A DNA stretch of 64,000 nucleotides from Siphonodentalium dalli (taxonomy: Eukaryota; Mollusca; Scaphopoda; Gadilida; Siphonodentaliidae), in the NCBI GenBank assembly GCA_032622095.1, contig CP136069.1:14928450-14992449 (forward strand), written 5' to 3'. The translations under genes were made by a program, and so were the position numbers. Below, piece by piece: positions 1 through 10,147 of the stretch. Within the stretch, counting starts at the first letter, position 1. Each line of letters opens with the position of its first letter. Below the pieces are notes generated by a model, which had not been told where the DNA came from, searched no databases, and was given only the letters and a program-made list of their open reading frames with translations.

Positions 1-48
1 CATCATTCATCATCACAGACTTGTGCACATTATTCTTCTTGGAAATTG

Positions 49-54
49 GTGAGT
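49..54 (+). other. Putative splice donor of the retroelement leader
   Basis: The sequence TTG|GTGAGT matches the metazoan 5' splice-site consensus closely and lies upstream of every ORF of the element. Joined to the acceptor at 10,134 it would give a subgenomic env mRNA, as is known for gypsy-type errantiviruses. This is inferred from consensus and position only. Confidence 0.5.
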
Positions 55-74
55 GACCATCTTTTCTTTCCCAT

Positions 75-629
75 TTGCTGTCAAATTGCACACCCCCTAT
101 TTTTAGCATTCTTTTACCCTTTTTTTTCACGTGGGTTATGGACACATCACCTGATTCTACTACACCTACACTACCTACCCATCCTACTACAATACATGCT
201 TCAAACGATCAGCCCATACCACCCACCTCTCACAAACAACATTCAGTTCTTAATTTTAAAACTTACTGTAGATACGCTTTACCCCACCAAATAACTTTAT
301 CGCCACAACTCATCAAATATTGCAATCCCATTCGCATTGATATAACGCAAGATACAATCCGCTTATACGTTCGTTGTATGATTACAAATAACTACTCAGG
401 ACATACACTAGATTCTTGGAACGAGTGGCATACATTTCCGGCTCATTTTACGGATTATCCAAAACTCATTGTCAACTCTATAGTCGCGGCAATTCCCATA
501 AAACATCCTAATAAATCACCTGAATCGTGTCAAATACACCTGAATCGCATAATACACCGCCACGGCACTTGGAAAAAAATACAACATATTTCGCACCCAT
601 ACCATAGATCCCAAAACAGACACCGTTAA
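75..629 (+). CDS. Hypothetical leader ORF upstream of gag
   Basis: An open frame of 184 codons precedes gag by 14 bases. A second in-frame ATG at 138 would remove a hydrophobic N-terminus and leave 163 residues. The protein is rich in Pro, Thr, His and Ile, and its last part is basic. I do not recognise a domain. Gypsy-type elements normally start with gag, so this could be an accessory protein, a 5' part of gag now separated by a stop, or chance. Its matching C-rich base composition only shows it belongs to the same element. Confidence 0.4.
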   Translation: MLSNCTPPIFSILLPFFFTWVMDTSPDSTTPTLPTHPTTIHASNDQPIPPTSHKQHSVLNFKTYCRYALPHQITLSPQLIKYCNPIRIDITQDTIRLYVRCMITNNYSGHTLDSWNEWHTFPAHFTDYPKLIVNSIVAAIPIKHPNKSPESCQIHLNRIIHRHGTWKKIQHISHPYHRSQNRHR

Positions 630-643
630 TCCTTAATAACATA

Positions 644-1786
644 ATGGAGTCACCACCTCCGCAGAGCAGCGATTATTTTCATCAAAGCAATTATCAGCAT
701 CACCTTGAATTAAACAGGGAAACGGACCGATCAACCGCCAGATCCCCCCACACAGACATTACTAATGAAATGGGCAAAGATAATCAGAACTTGCTATTGT
801 CACGGCTTACCCATGAAATTAGCCATTTCACTAGTTCTATCCGCGACCAGACTGAAAGTTTAAAAACACAAACAACAATAACAGCACTGCTGGGAATGAA
901 TTCCATTATTGAACCCTTCGATGGCAAGCCTGACGCTTTTCCCCAATGGGTCCATGCGGTGGAAAAATACTCCCGCGCGATTTCGGCACAAGATGAGACT
1001 ATCATAAAAATTGCCGCTCAGACATGTAAATCTCAAGTTTCTGAATTTATTCAACGCTTCATAAATGAAAATAACACAGACGGAAAATTCACGTTCACCT
1101 GGACCGATCTGAAATCACAGTTACGCTCATTATTCAGTTCCATAACTGATTCGCCTCAAGCCATTTCCTCATTACGAGCCATTAGGCAGAGACATACGGA
1201 AACAATTGCCATGTTTGCAGAACGCATACGTACCCTTGCTAAACACGCGTATACTGATGAAATTAACACAAGAGCAGTGCAAACACAATTAGTAGCATTT
1301 TTTTCCGACGGTATTCGCGACTCTAGTATTAAATTCAGGCTTCTCAAAGACGACCCCATAACGCTTGATAGAGCTACTGATATCGCCCTACGCGAAATGA
1401 ACCTTCGGCAATGCTATCGCTTACGTTACGGTGAACATCATAATGATTATAACCAATTCCCACAGTTACAATCCCCTCAACCAATGGATATCGACAATAA
1501 CCATCGGCACATTCCAAGAGGGCCATCACAATCCACTTACAACCCCCGTCAATCCAAAGACAGACACCGAATCAATGATCACCCCCACAGGCGCCAACCT
1601 TCAAATTCTCACCACCCCTACTCTGAACCAAGGGTCTCCCATCCAAACCGTATCCAAACCATGGATGCAAGATATACTACAACACATCAACGGCCACTCT
1701 TCTGTACATACTGCAGATTAAACAATCATACCACAGAGCAATGCAGACGTCGGGCTCAAAATAATAACCAATTTTTAAACAGATAA
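644..1786 (+). CDS. gag: Gag polyprotein
   Basis: Encodes 380 residues that would form the particle core and bind the RNA genome. The ATG at 644 starts a long open frame. The middle (about residues 90-260) resembles the retrotransposon gag domain: a segment around 'FDGKPDAFPQWV' followed by a helical region. A Pro/His/Arg-rich tail follows, then near residues 353-366 a zinc knuckle with spacing C-X2-C-X4-H-X4-C. The frame has no breaks and stops with TAA at 1784-1786, four bases after the slippery heptamer that leads into pol. Confidence 0.85.
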   Translation: MESPPPQSSDYFHQSNYQHHLELNRETDRSTARSPHTDITNEMGKDNQNLLLSRLTHEISHFTSSIRDQTESLKTQTTITALLGMNSIIEPFDGKPDAFPQWVHAVEKYSRAISAQDETIIKIAAQTCKSQVSEFIQRFINENNTDGKFTFTWTDLKSQLRSLFSSITDSPQAISSLRAIRQRHTETIAMFAERIRTLAKHAYTDEINTRAVQTQLVAFFSDGIRDSSIKFRLLKDDPITLDRATDIALREMNLRQCYRLRYGEHHNDYNQFPQLQSPQPMDIDNNHRHIPRGPSQSTYNPRQSKDRHRINDHPHRRQPSNSHHPYSEPRVSHPNRIQTMDARYTTTHQRPLFCTYCRLNNHTTEQCRRRAQNNNQFLNR

Positions 1787-3381
1787 GGACTCATTGCTGC
1801 ACAAATTTGACCCCAAGTAGACGCAAGACAATGAGTCCAATAAAACATCAAATTAGCACAATATACAACCACAATCATAGATATGCTAAAGATCATCGAA
1901 CATACGAATCTCAAAAGCATAGAGTCTATAATTCACAGCTGCAGTCCATTAATCATTACCCCACGCTACCACCAAACTGCCAAAACCAACGATATATTAA
2001 TTACCGTACGCGGCGTCCACTTGATCTCCCTCGCCACAGGCACGTAACACATACCACTTTCTGCCATAGCAGGTGTCCCTCTATGAAACCCAGATTTCAT
2101 AATTCTTCCAATAAGTATATCTCACCGCTTCTTGACTTAAACTTTCCTTCCCATTTTAAAACCCTGAATCGCCTTGAAAAGCCCAAGCACCAACACATTA
2201 CTAATTCTTACTCATCATCCAAAAGAAAGTCAACATGCACCAATTCTCGCGAATCACATTCCAATACTGCAATTAACCCTATAATACCACCAGTCAAACC
2301 CATACAACACACTATACCAGTACTTAAATATCCAAGTGATATGACAGATGGTGCTCTAAACCAAACACCATGCTCAACTATCATTAAAATACACAAACAA
2401 CGGATTAGATCACTATTAGACTCCGGGGCAACCACCAGTTGCTTGAAATACGACATTTATAGATCCATGCCAAATCGACCACCTTTAATTAAAGAACATG
2501 TGTTACTCACATCAGCCGATGGTACACCAATGAAAGTTTTTGGATCCACACATCTCACATTTAGAATCGGAAAACTCATTCTTACTCACAAATTTGTCAT
2601 ATGTGCAACCTTGTCACGTCCTTGCATTTTAGGGCGCGATTTTATGAAACAACACAGTATTAGACTTTACTTTGATCTAGAAAAATTCAGAATACAGAAT
2701 CAATTATACCCGATGTTAAGGGATGGTCACATTGCATCACTCATCCGATCAACAAATACCGTTTCATTATCACCCCACTCATGCGCCATCATAACAGGCA
2801 GACTCATAGGGCCAAATGATATGTTTAACACACCTATAATCCGAATAGGCAAAGGTAACATGTCCATTTTCGAACACGAACCAAATGTACATGTAACCGA
2901 CACGCTAGCAGATGCAAATAATCCCAATATTTGCGTCATGATAGAAAACCAATCGGCGTCACATATGTCCATTAGGAAAGGTCGGGTAATCGCACAAGCA
3001 TTTGGCACCCGAGAACAAATGATATGCACGGCATCCGATGAGCAAAACATTAACTCATCTCCGCCAAACAAACACAGTATAAACGCCATAGGTGACCGGC
3101 AAGACATTAACCCTCCAGTCACCAAGACTCAACCTATATCTGTCGATGATATCGTGGCACCTCAACACCTTAAACAGCAAATATTGCAACTAGTATCACA
3201 ATACCCTGATGTTTTTACAAATGACATAAACAAGATAGGATATTGTCCAAAAATTAAAATGAAAATCGACCTCAAACCAAATACTTTACCTATTTTTTGC
3301 AAAAAATATCCGACACCACTGAACAAACAACGAATTATGGCTGCTGAGATAAAAAAAATTATTAGATGCAGACATTATTAG
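1768..3381 (+). CDS. pol: Pol part 1: aspartic protease and start of reverse transcriptase
   Basis: This frame is entered from gag by the -1 site. A basic, low-complexity leader of about 200 residues comes first. A retropepsin-like domain follows with 'LLDSGATTS' (DSGA active site) near base 2,415 and a later 'ILGRDFM' segment typical of gypsy proteases. Near the end is the approach to the reverse transcriptase palm ('NKIGYCPKIKMKIDL'). The frame breaks at a run of eight A (3,351-3,358), after which the expected RT sequence continues one frame over. The leader between gag and protease is unusually long. Confidence 0.8.
   Translation, partial: PIFKQIRTHCCTNLTPSRRKTMSPIKHQISTIYNHNHRYAKDHRTYESQKHRVYNSQLQSINHYPTLPPNCQNQRYINYRTRRPLDLPRHRHVTHTTFCHSRCPSMKPRFHNSSNKYISPLLDLNFPSHFKTLNRLEKPKHQHITNSYSSSKRKSTCTNSRESHSNTAINPIIPPVKPIQHTIPVLKYPSDMTDGALNQTPCSTIIKIHKQRIRSLLDSGATTSCLKYDIYRSMPNRPPLIKEHVLLTSADGTPMKVFGSTHLTFRIGKLILTHKFVICATLSRPCILGRDFMKQHSIRLYFDLEKFRIQNQLYPMLRDGHIASLIRSTNTVSLSPHSCAIITGRLIGPNDMFNTPIIRIGKGNMSIFEHEPNVHVTDTLADANNPNICVMIENQSASHMSIRKGRVIAQAFGTREQMICTASDEQNINSSPPNKHSINAIGDRQDINPPVTKTQPISVDDIVAPQHLKQQILQLVSQYPDVFTNDINKIGYCPKIKMKIDLKPNTLPIFCKKYPTPLNKQRIMAAEIKKIIRCRHY
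1774..1780 (+). promoter_or_regulatory. -1 ribosomal frameshift site T TTA AAC
   Basis: In the gag frame the bases read T TTA AAC, a canonical X XXY YYZ slippery heptamer, followed by AGA TAA (gag stop). A slip by -1 moves ribosomes into the frame that is open from 1,768 to 3,381, exactly the pol frame. Pol has no good ATG at its start, which supports expression as a Gag-Pol fusion. I did not fold the downstream RNA to look for a stimulatory pseudoknot. Confidence 0.8.
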
Positions 3382-3931
3382 ACCCACTGCCCATTCATCG
3401 TGGGGATTTCCCAGTCTCCTCATACGCAAAGCCACACCCAATCCCGATGGTACTCCCAATTATCGATTGGTAATCGATCTCAGAAAACTCAACGATGTTT
3501 CCATTCCATTAAAATGGTCGATGCCTAGTTTTACAGAAATATCGTCCAAGTTACTCGGCTCAACAATTTTCAGTATCTTCGACCTATCAAATGCTTATCA
3601 TGTTATTGGGGTCGAACCCGAACATGTCCCCATATTAACTATGAATACGTCCGAAGGACAATACAGTTATCAAAGAGCTCCGATGGGATATGTCTCGAGC
3701 TCAGGGTATTTTTTAAAACTCATGAACATGGCCCTACACGATTTACCATTCGTCGAAGGATTTGTCGATGACCTCATCTGTCATAGTTCCGATCCTCAAA
3801 CGCATATACAGCAGCTCACAAAATTATTTGACAGACTCAGTGAGTACGGCTTAATAGTTAAACTATCAAAATCTAAATTTTGCCAACCACAAAATAGGGC
3901 ATATTATTTCCGACAAGGGCACATCCCCTGA
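3360..3931 (+). pseudogene. pol: Pol part 2: reverse transcriptase palm, frame-broken at both ends
   Basis: Continues the reverse transcriptase in a second frame. Visible motifs are 'YRLVIDLRKLN', 'FSIFDLSNAYH' (motif A Asp) and 'FVDDLICHS' (motif C, the DD pair intact though the usual Tyr is Phe). The reading frame shifts again near 3,890-3,900, where the expected continuation 'GHIISDKG' appears in the third frame while this frame runs to a TGA. Domain order and spacing are normal for Ty3/gypsy RT, so these look like single-base lesions rather than rearrangements. Confidence 0.8.
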
Positions 3932-5789
3932 CCCTGAAAAAATTTCAATTATCAAGTCTCTACCACCTCCGAAATCAGTTAAAGAAGTCCGCAGATTACT
4001 GGGAATTCTTAATTTTTACAGGTCATATTCTCCTACTTTCGCATCCACGGCATTGCCTTTAATCAAACTCACAGCCAAATATGCTAAATTTGTGTGGGAT
4101 GCGCCGTGCCAAACAGCGTTCGACGCGCTTAAAGAAAGCTTAGCAACCGCCCCCATCTTAGCTTACCCAAATCCCGACAAACTGTTCATTCTGACAGTAG
4201 ATGCATCTAACCATAGTATCGGGGTGATACTATCACAATATGCTAATAGCCAAGATGATAAACACGTTGAACTACCAATCGCGTTCGCCAGTAAAAAACT
4301 TAACAAATCACAAAGGAATTATTCTGTCACGGAAAAAGAAGCATTCGCTATATATACGTTTGCAAGGCAATTTAAATTTTACTTACAGGGATCCCAAGTA
4401 GAGATTAAAACAGATCACTTACCCCTCATCCACATGTTTAAAAAACAGGATCTGATAAACACAAAAATACAAAAATGGTTTTTGGAAATATCAGCATTGA
4501 ACCCAAAAATTACTTATATTAAAGGCACGAACAATGTTACGGCAGATTTTTGCAGTCGAATAAATCCCGACACACACCCGTGCATCAATTCTTGCACCGA
4601 TAGCGACCCAAATCCACCCACCAATCCCCTTGTACAGGATATTAATATACTTGACATGAAAGATATTCAGGAATTTTCAAAACAACAAAAAAAACAACCA
4701 AAACAGAAAACGGATTCCGAATCAGTTGATCTCGACGACAGCCCGGTCCCTTCTCCTATAACTAATATAAGAGATGAACAAGCAGGAGACCACACAATCT
4801 CCGAGATTATCAAACAAATGCAATCAACAAATATCCCCGAAAAATTAGCAAAAACCTTTATTCTCAAAGATGGTATCCTACACTATATATCAATATATAA
4901 TGACATACCTAAATTACGAACATATATAACGGACAAAATAGCACAAGAAGTTATATCCCAATATCACAGTCTCGGCCATAGAGCGGTACAATCGCTATAC
5001 GCGACCATACGGAACAGATATTACACACCTCAGTTGTTTGCAAAAATTGTCACATACATAAACAGTTGTCATACATGCCGACAACGAAATGCTTATAACC
5101 CAAAAATCCCACTTCAACCAGTCACTGCCCCATCAAGGCCAGGACAACTCATAGCTATCAATCTTATGGGACCATTTTCCCCCAAAACACAGTCAGGAAA
5201 TAGATTTATCTTAACTATTATTGATCAATTTTCATTACATACTTTAGCATACGCATTACCTAACAAAATGGTGGATACAATTTTAGAAAGATTGAATTCA
5301 GAGTATTTCACTTTATTTGGATCAGTTGAAGAAATATTAACTGATAATGGGTCGGAATTTGCAAACTCTACCTTCACTGAATTTTGTAAATATTACCATA
5401 TCAATCACCGTCTCACAAGTTTTTATAATCCGCAGTCTAATGGAAAAAGTGAGAGAAGTCATAGAAGTTTAGCATCAATCATTTCAACAATCACCCAAGC
5501 AAATGTAGAAAATTGGGACCTATATCTAAATTATGCATCACAAGCAATGAACTTCCATTGTTCCAGTGTACATACACATTCACCATTTTTTCTAACTTTT
5601 TTTAGAGAACCACAGATAAGCATAGACCGAATTTTAACACACAGAGAAAAGTATTTAGGAGAGGATTTTTTAGCCACCACGCTTCAAAATCAACACATTA
5701 TTTTTAAAACTACAAAATCTCTTCTCGAAACAGCCTCTCGCAACGACACAAACAGAACAAAGGTGGATCTATTCCAACCTTTAAAATAG
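3895..5789 (+). pseudogene. pol: Pol part 3: RT connection, RNase H and integrase core
   Basis: The third pol frame holds the end of RT ('SVKEVRRLLGILNFYR'), then RNase H with 'LTVDASNHSIG' and 'TDHLPL'. An integrase follows with an HHCC zinc domain (His pair near base 4,970 and 'CHTCRQR' near 5,080). The catalytic core has 'LTDNGSEF' (second Asp) and 'NPQSNGKSERSH' (Glu). The first core acidic residue, normally Asp just before 'LMGP', reads Asn here (near base 5,160), which should abolish strand transfer. The frame ends at 5,789 after a shift near 5,760-5,770. Confidence 0.85.
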
Positions 5790-6523
5790 GCCAATCCGTC
5801 TATTACAAAATCCACCAACCAAATCACAAATTTTCATTTAAATATGAGCCGTTTTGGCGTATCTTGAAACAGACAGGCCCCATATCTTACATATTAAGAC
5901 ATGACCTATCTGCTAAATTAACAAAATCACATGCTAAACACATCAAACCATCCCCCGTTGATTGGCCTACACCTCAAATTCCCAATCACTTAAAAAATAA
6001 ACGACATAATCAATTTGCATTTCCACCGAGTGAAACCAGTGTCGATAATAATAGCTCTCAATCCACATTGGAATCAGACGATGACCTCAAAACCACGGCA
6101 ATTAAGCGCGCTCAACTTGAGCGCTCAAACACAGACGACAGTTCTTCAATACCATTGGCTGAATTAGCCAACAGACTCATGGCTTCGAAACATTTTAATA
6201 AAACAGACAGCCAATCACCCCCGGATTTATCACCCAGCGACCAATCTAGGCCCCAAACACAGGAACCAAATATCATAAAACACAAATTAATTACGCAAAA
6301 TTCTTATAGTACAACGCCAGACACAAAATCTGATCGCGCAGATAACAAACGCGGCCGGCATCGTAAATTATATTCACCATACTCCAAACACACGCCTAAA
6401 GATTCATCGTTTTCTAATTCCTTCCAATATACATCACCCGACAGCCGTTCGACAAATTGGTCAAACGAAAGTACGGAAACATATGATTTATATCAGATGA
6501 CAACTGATATCGAACATTCATAG
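5766..6523 (+). pseudogene. pol: Pol part 4: integrase C-terminal GPY/F-like module and tail
   Basis: After a single-base shift the integrase resumes with 'FKIGQSVYYKIHQP' and a GPY/F-type segment ('FWRILKQTGPISYILR'). The rest (roughly 200 residues) is Ser/Asp/Lys-rich, hydrophilic and unlike a folded domain. No chromodomain is visible. The stop at 6,523 ends the pol region. Confidence 0.75.
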
Positions 6524-8099
6524 TCATGTATCAAAGTATCTCACAATCACTAATGATAGATAATTTACATAACTTTTATTAATATTATATAAAACAGGTC
6601 TTACAAAGGCATAACCCTACTGCAATTCTCCCATCCCACCCCCTTCGGCACAGAGATAGACACCCAAACGATAAACTTCGTTCATACCAGTGGTATGATC
6701 ATTAAACAGGGCATCATCTCGTTTCCCACATCTCTAATTCAATTATCGCTAACAGGTGTGCATTGAGTCATGATGCCGAAGTAAATTTAACCGACATGTA
6801 ATATATATCTTTCGCTAAGGACTGACACTCGGCGTCTTTGCATAATTGTTTATTCACGAAACATGCCAACCTGTCGATCATTGCCTCTCGCACCAATCTC
6901 CGAAATATGGCAAACTCCCGTCCATGACTCAGTTACATCTCCATTCCCTCCAATATGCTTAACTCAATCATATATTCATTGACATAGCAAACGAATCCTA
7001 CAATACACTATATATTATACAGTAGGTTATACAGTGATCACGGCATATTTCCCTCAATAACACCCCCCCCCCCCCCTCCTGCCAAACAACGCTCTTTATC
7101 ATAAGAACGATTGGTACAGAAACCACGGCATATTATCCCTCAATGTAGACACCCCCACCCACCAACGCCACAATACACTATATATATTATATAGTAGTTG
7201 ATACAATAATCACGGCATATTTCCCTCAATATCACCCCCCCAATACTGCCAAACAACGCTCTTTATTATAGAGCGATTGGTACATTAACCACGGCATTTC
7301 TCCCATCAACAACACTTCCCCAATCCCTATCTCATTGTTACGGACATTTGTCCGACCTTATTTGAGGCCAGGAAACCATAAATACCGCCACAAAACGCTC
7401 TTTATTATAGAGCGATTGGTACATAAACCACGGCATTTCTCCCATCAACAACACTTCCCCAATCCCTACCTCATTGTTACGGACATTCGTCCGACCTTAT
7501 TTTAGCTCATGACACCCTAAAACTGCCGCTAAACGCCTTTTATTATATGGCGTGTGGAATATTAACCACGGCATGCATCACCCAGATATTCAGTATTTCC
7601 CAATCCTAATATGAAAGTCACCATTACACCGCCCCCCCCCCTCGAACAAACAAACGCTTTTCATTCTAAAACTTAGATAACCCAATCAATAACAGTATTG
7701 AACTCTGTAATAATTCTTGGCAGCAGGCTAATAATATATTTATCTCTTTATATTTCAACCAATCTTAGACTATAATTAAATAATCTTTGGCGATTTAGCA
7801 CGTTTACAGAAGTTACTCTTTATATTTCAACCAATATTGCCACCTTTGGTGCATTACCACGACAACAACAACAACAACTACAACAACAACAACAACAACA
7901 ACAACAAAAATTACATTTCTTTTCACTGAATTTATCAGCAAGATGTTATTTCTACAGGCTGACACGGTGAATAACCACAAAAACAATTAAATTCATGTTA
8001 TTGTTGGCTAAACACCGTGCCAGCTTGCAGAATGCAAGCCAGCTCTTGATCCAGGGACGGTCCGAATTCTTCAGGGGCAGCAGTCACACCAACATCTTC
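6524..8099. repeat. Non-coding pol-env spacer with tandem repeats
   Basis: No coding frame is convincing here. Related segments containing 'CACGGCATATTTCCCTCAAT' recur near 7,040, 7,120, 7,210, 7,300, 7,430 and 7,565. Between about 7,256 and 7,530 two copies of a unit of about 140 bp occur, each with a small hairpin CGCTC..GAGCG around TTTATTATA. A C run lies near 7,064-7,078 and a (CAA)n tract at about 7,862-7,908. The stretch belongs to the retroelement; it could hold regulatory sites but none is recognisable. Confidence 0.7.
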
Positions 8100-8417
8100 T
8101 TATAGCACTCTCCGATGTTGGCTCCATATGTCTACTGTCCTCTGCCTCTCATCTAAAATCTCCAGCCGGAGATTTATCACCTTGTGGCATCGTTCTAATT
8201 CAGACACGGTACTCAAATACCGTGCCCAATCTATACTGGTCCCTCCAGCCAGGCACACAGCAACTATAACATCATAAAATGCCAATATGTGATCCACATA
8301 TTGCATTGTTACCTCATATTGGCTCGTTTCTAACACAGCAACCTCAGCCTCCAAAAATCGCAGGTAATCAGACATAATGAAAATTATGTCAGAAATAACC
8401 CTTGTCGATATTCCCAC
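8100..8417 (-). CDS. Antisense hypothetical ORF inside the retroelement
   Basis: A 105-codon frame on the strand opposite to gag-pol-env lies midway through the pol-env spacer. An internal Met at about 8,375 gives a 91-residue version. The protein looks soluble and helical, with heptad-like Leu/Ile spacing and many Glu/Asp, and lacks the Pro/His/Ile bias of spurious frames in this AT/C-rich region. I recognise no family. Antisense accessory genes are rare in gypsy-like elements, so this may be chance or a captured gene fragment. Confidence 0.3.
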   Translation of the reverse strand: MGISTRVISDIIFIMSDYLRFLEAEVAVLETSQYEVTMQYVDHILAFYDVIVAVCLAGGTSIDWARYLSTVSELERCHKVINLRLEILDERQRTVDIWSQHRRVL

Positions 8418-9000
8418 ACCTTATATACTTATCTCATATTGGCAGATAGCGTCCGTATCGAATCGAGACGCTGTGCCAAACCAAGCAAGCACTCTCGAAG
8501 ATTCCCGAGGGACATGCTAGGCACTATCTATCTCAAATATATATTACAAACCCCTGTTCCCGCTAACATCAAACCAAATCAAGCGATATCTCTTCGATAC
8601 ATCTAAACATAATATCCAATGATAAATAAACACACTAAACATCATCTAATAATCAGATATAATTCAATGCTGGCGAGTCCAGTGTGCATCGGTGCACCAT
8701 GCACACAGGGCTAAAACTTGCTTCCCTCAAACAACAAAAACAAAATAAATACACTAATAAAAATATGTTACACAAGTATCATACCAATAAATAGGAATAT
8801 TTATACATAAACAAATATTACCCAGCCAATTTATCTGCCTCATAAACATAAAACTATCCATAAATATTCATTAAACCCAAATTACCCAAATCAAGCGACC
8901 TACACAAACCAATAAATATGACAAGAACACCGATAGGTTAACTTTCCACTTCCACACCACATACACCAGACCCCTCCCCCCACACACCACGTATCTAGTG

Positions 9001-9413
9001 AGATGAAAATCACAATAAATCTCCCAACACGACCATATCGTACATATGCCACCCCCCCCAACTGCCCACAACACCCTAATTCACATATACATGTGCAGAG
9101 CTAAAATGAGCCTGAACAACATGTATGTGAAAATCACAATATATCTTCCAACATGACCATATCGTATATGTGCCACCCCCCCAACTGCCCACAATACCCT
9201 AATTCACACATACATGTGCAGAGCTAAAATGAGCCTGAACAACATGTATGTGGAAATCACAATAAATCTCCCAACACGACCATATCGTACATGTACCACC
9301 CCCCCAACTGCCCACAATACCCTAAATCACATATACATGTGCAGAGCTAAAATTAGCCTCAATAACATGTATGTGCAAATCACACTATATCTCCCAACAC
9401 GACGATATCGTAT

Positions 9414-9420
<7 letters not shown>
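9001..9420. repeat. Tandem repeat of about 120-126 bp, about 3.4 copies
   Basis: The segment containing 'CCAACACGACCATATCGT' recurs near 9,020, 9,145, 9,270 and 9,393, with matching flanks including 'ACATATACATGTGCAGAGC'. Copies differ at a few positions. The array lies in the retroelement spacer upstream of env. Confidence 0.85.

Positions 9421-9450
<30 letters not shown>
9415..9450 (+). repeat. Long homopolymeric C tract
   Basis: An uninterrupted run of C of about 36 bases follows the tandem repeat. Shorter C runs occur elsewhere in the same spacer. Its exact length is likely unreliable in the assembly. Confidence 0.9.
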
Positions 9451-10120
9451 ACCGCCAAGATAACCAGAGCCGCGTGACAATGCGCGATCAAATATTATCA
9501 TTACAATATAGATAGAACTACTATTCCATGCGTCAATTGCACTCCCCTAATACTATACAATCAACAAATATTTCCGCCAATAATCATGTCAAATATAGCA
9601 ATAAGAACCAGTACACAATACGCATTTATTCATATGCCTTTTGATATCCATATTGACATGACTGTTGGTATACCTACACCCTATGACACATACATTTTAT
9701 AAATAATACAGCAATACCACTCGTCGTTCACATTCAGATGTCCATGTGATGTTTTCAATGAAACCAATCTTCATTAGCACGATGTAGCCCACGTTAAATT
9801 ATATAGGCACAAACAGCTATCAAAGATAATTCACAGCCGTAATGGCCAACGCATTTATACCGCTATACCACTAATTACCTTCGTCGACACGCCTAGCGCA
9901 CGCATCGCGGCTAATTGATACACACACTGGCATCGCGTGACGTCATATTTCGTCGATTTCTGGGGGTACCAATTTTACACAGTAATGTGAGAATGACATT
10001 ACAACTTACACCGGCCGAAAAATCTCAGCGAGTAATCAAACCAGTTAACCCATATAATCCATGCCCACGCGAATCTATCTTTATAATCAGATACCGGCTA
10101 ACCCGCTAATACACACCTAT

Positions 10121-10134
10121 ATTTTTACTTATAG
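10121..10134 (+). other. Putative splice acceptor for env mRNA
   Basis: A pyrimidine-rich TTTTTACTTATAG ends 13 bases before the env ATG at 10,148. With the donor near 49 it would remove gag, pol and the spacer and place env close to the cap. Confidence 0.5.
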
Positions 10135-10147
10135 GGGTGCAAGCGAT

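Noticed and set aside
9214-9477. Proline-rich frame over the C tract
   Set aside because: It is translation of a tandem repeat and a homopolymer, not a gene.
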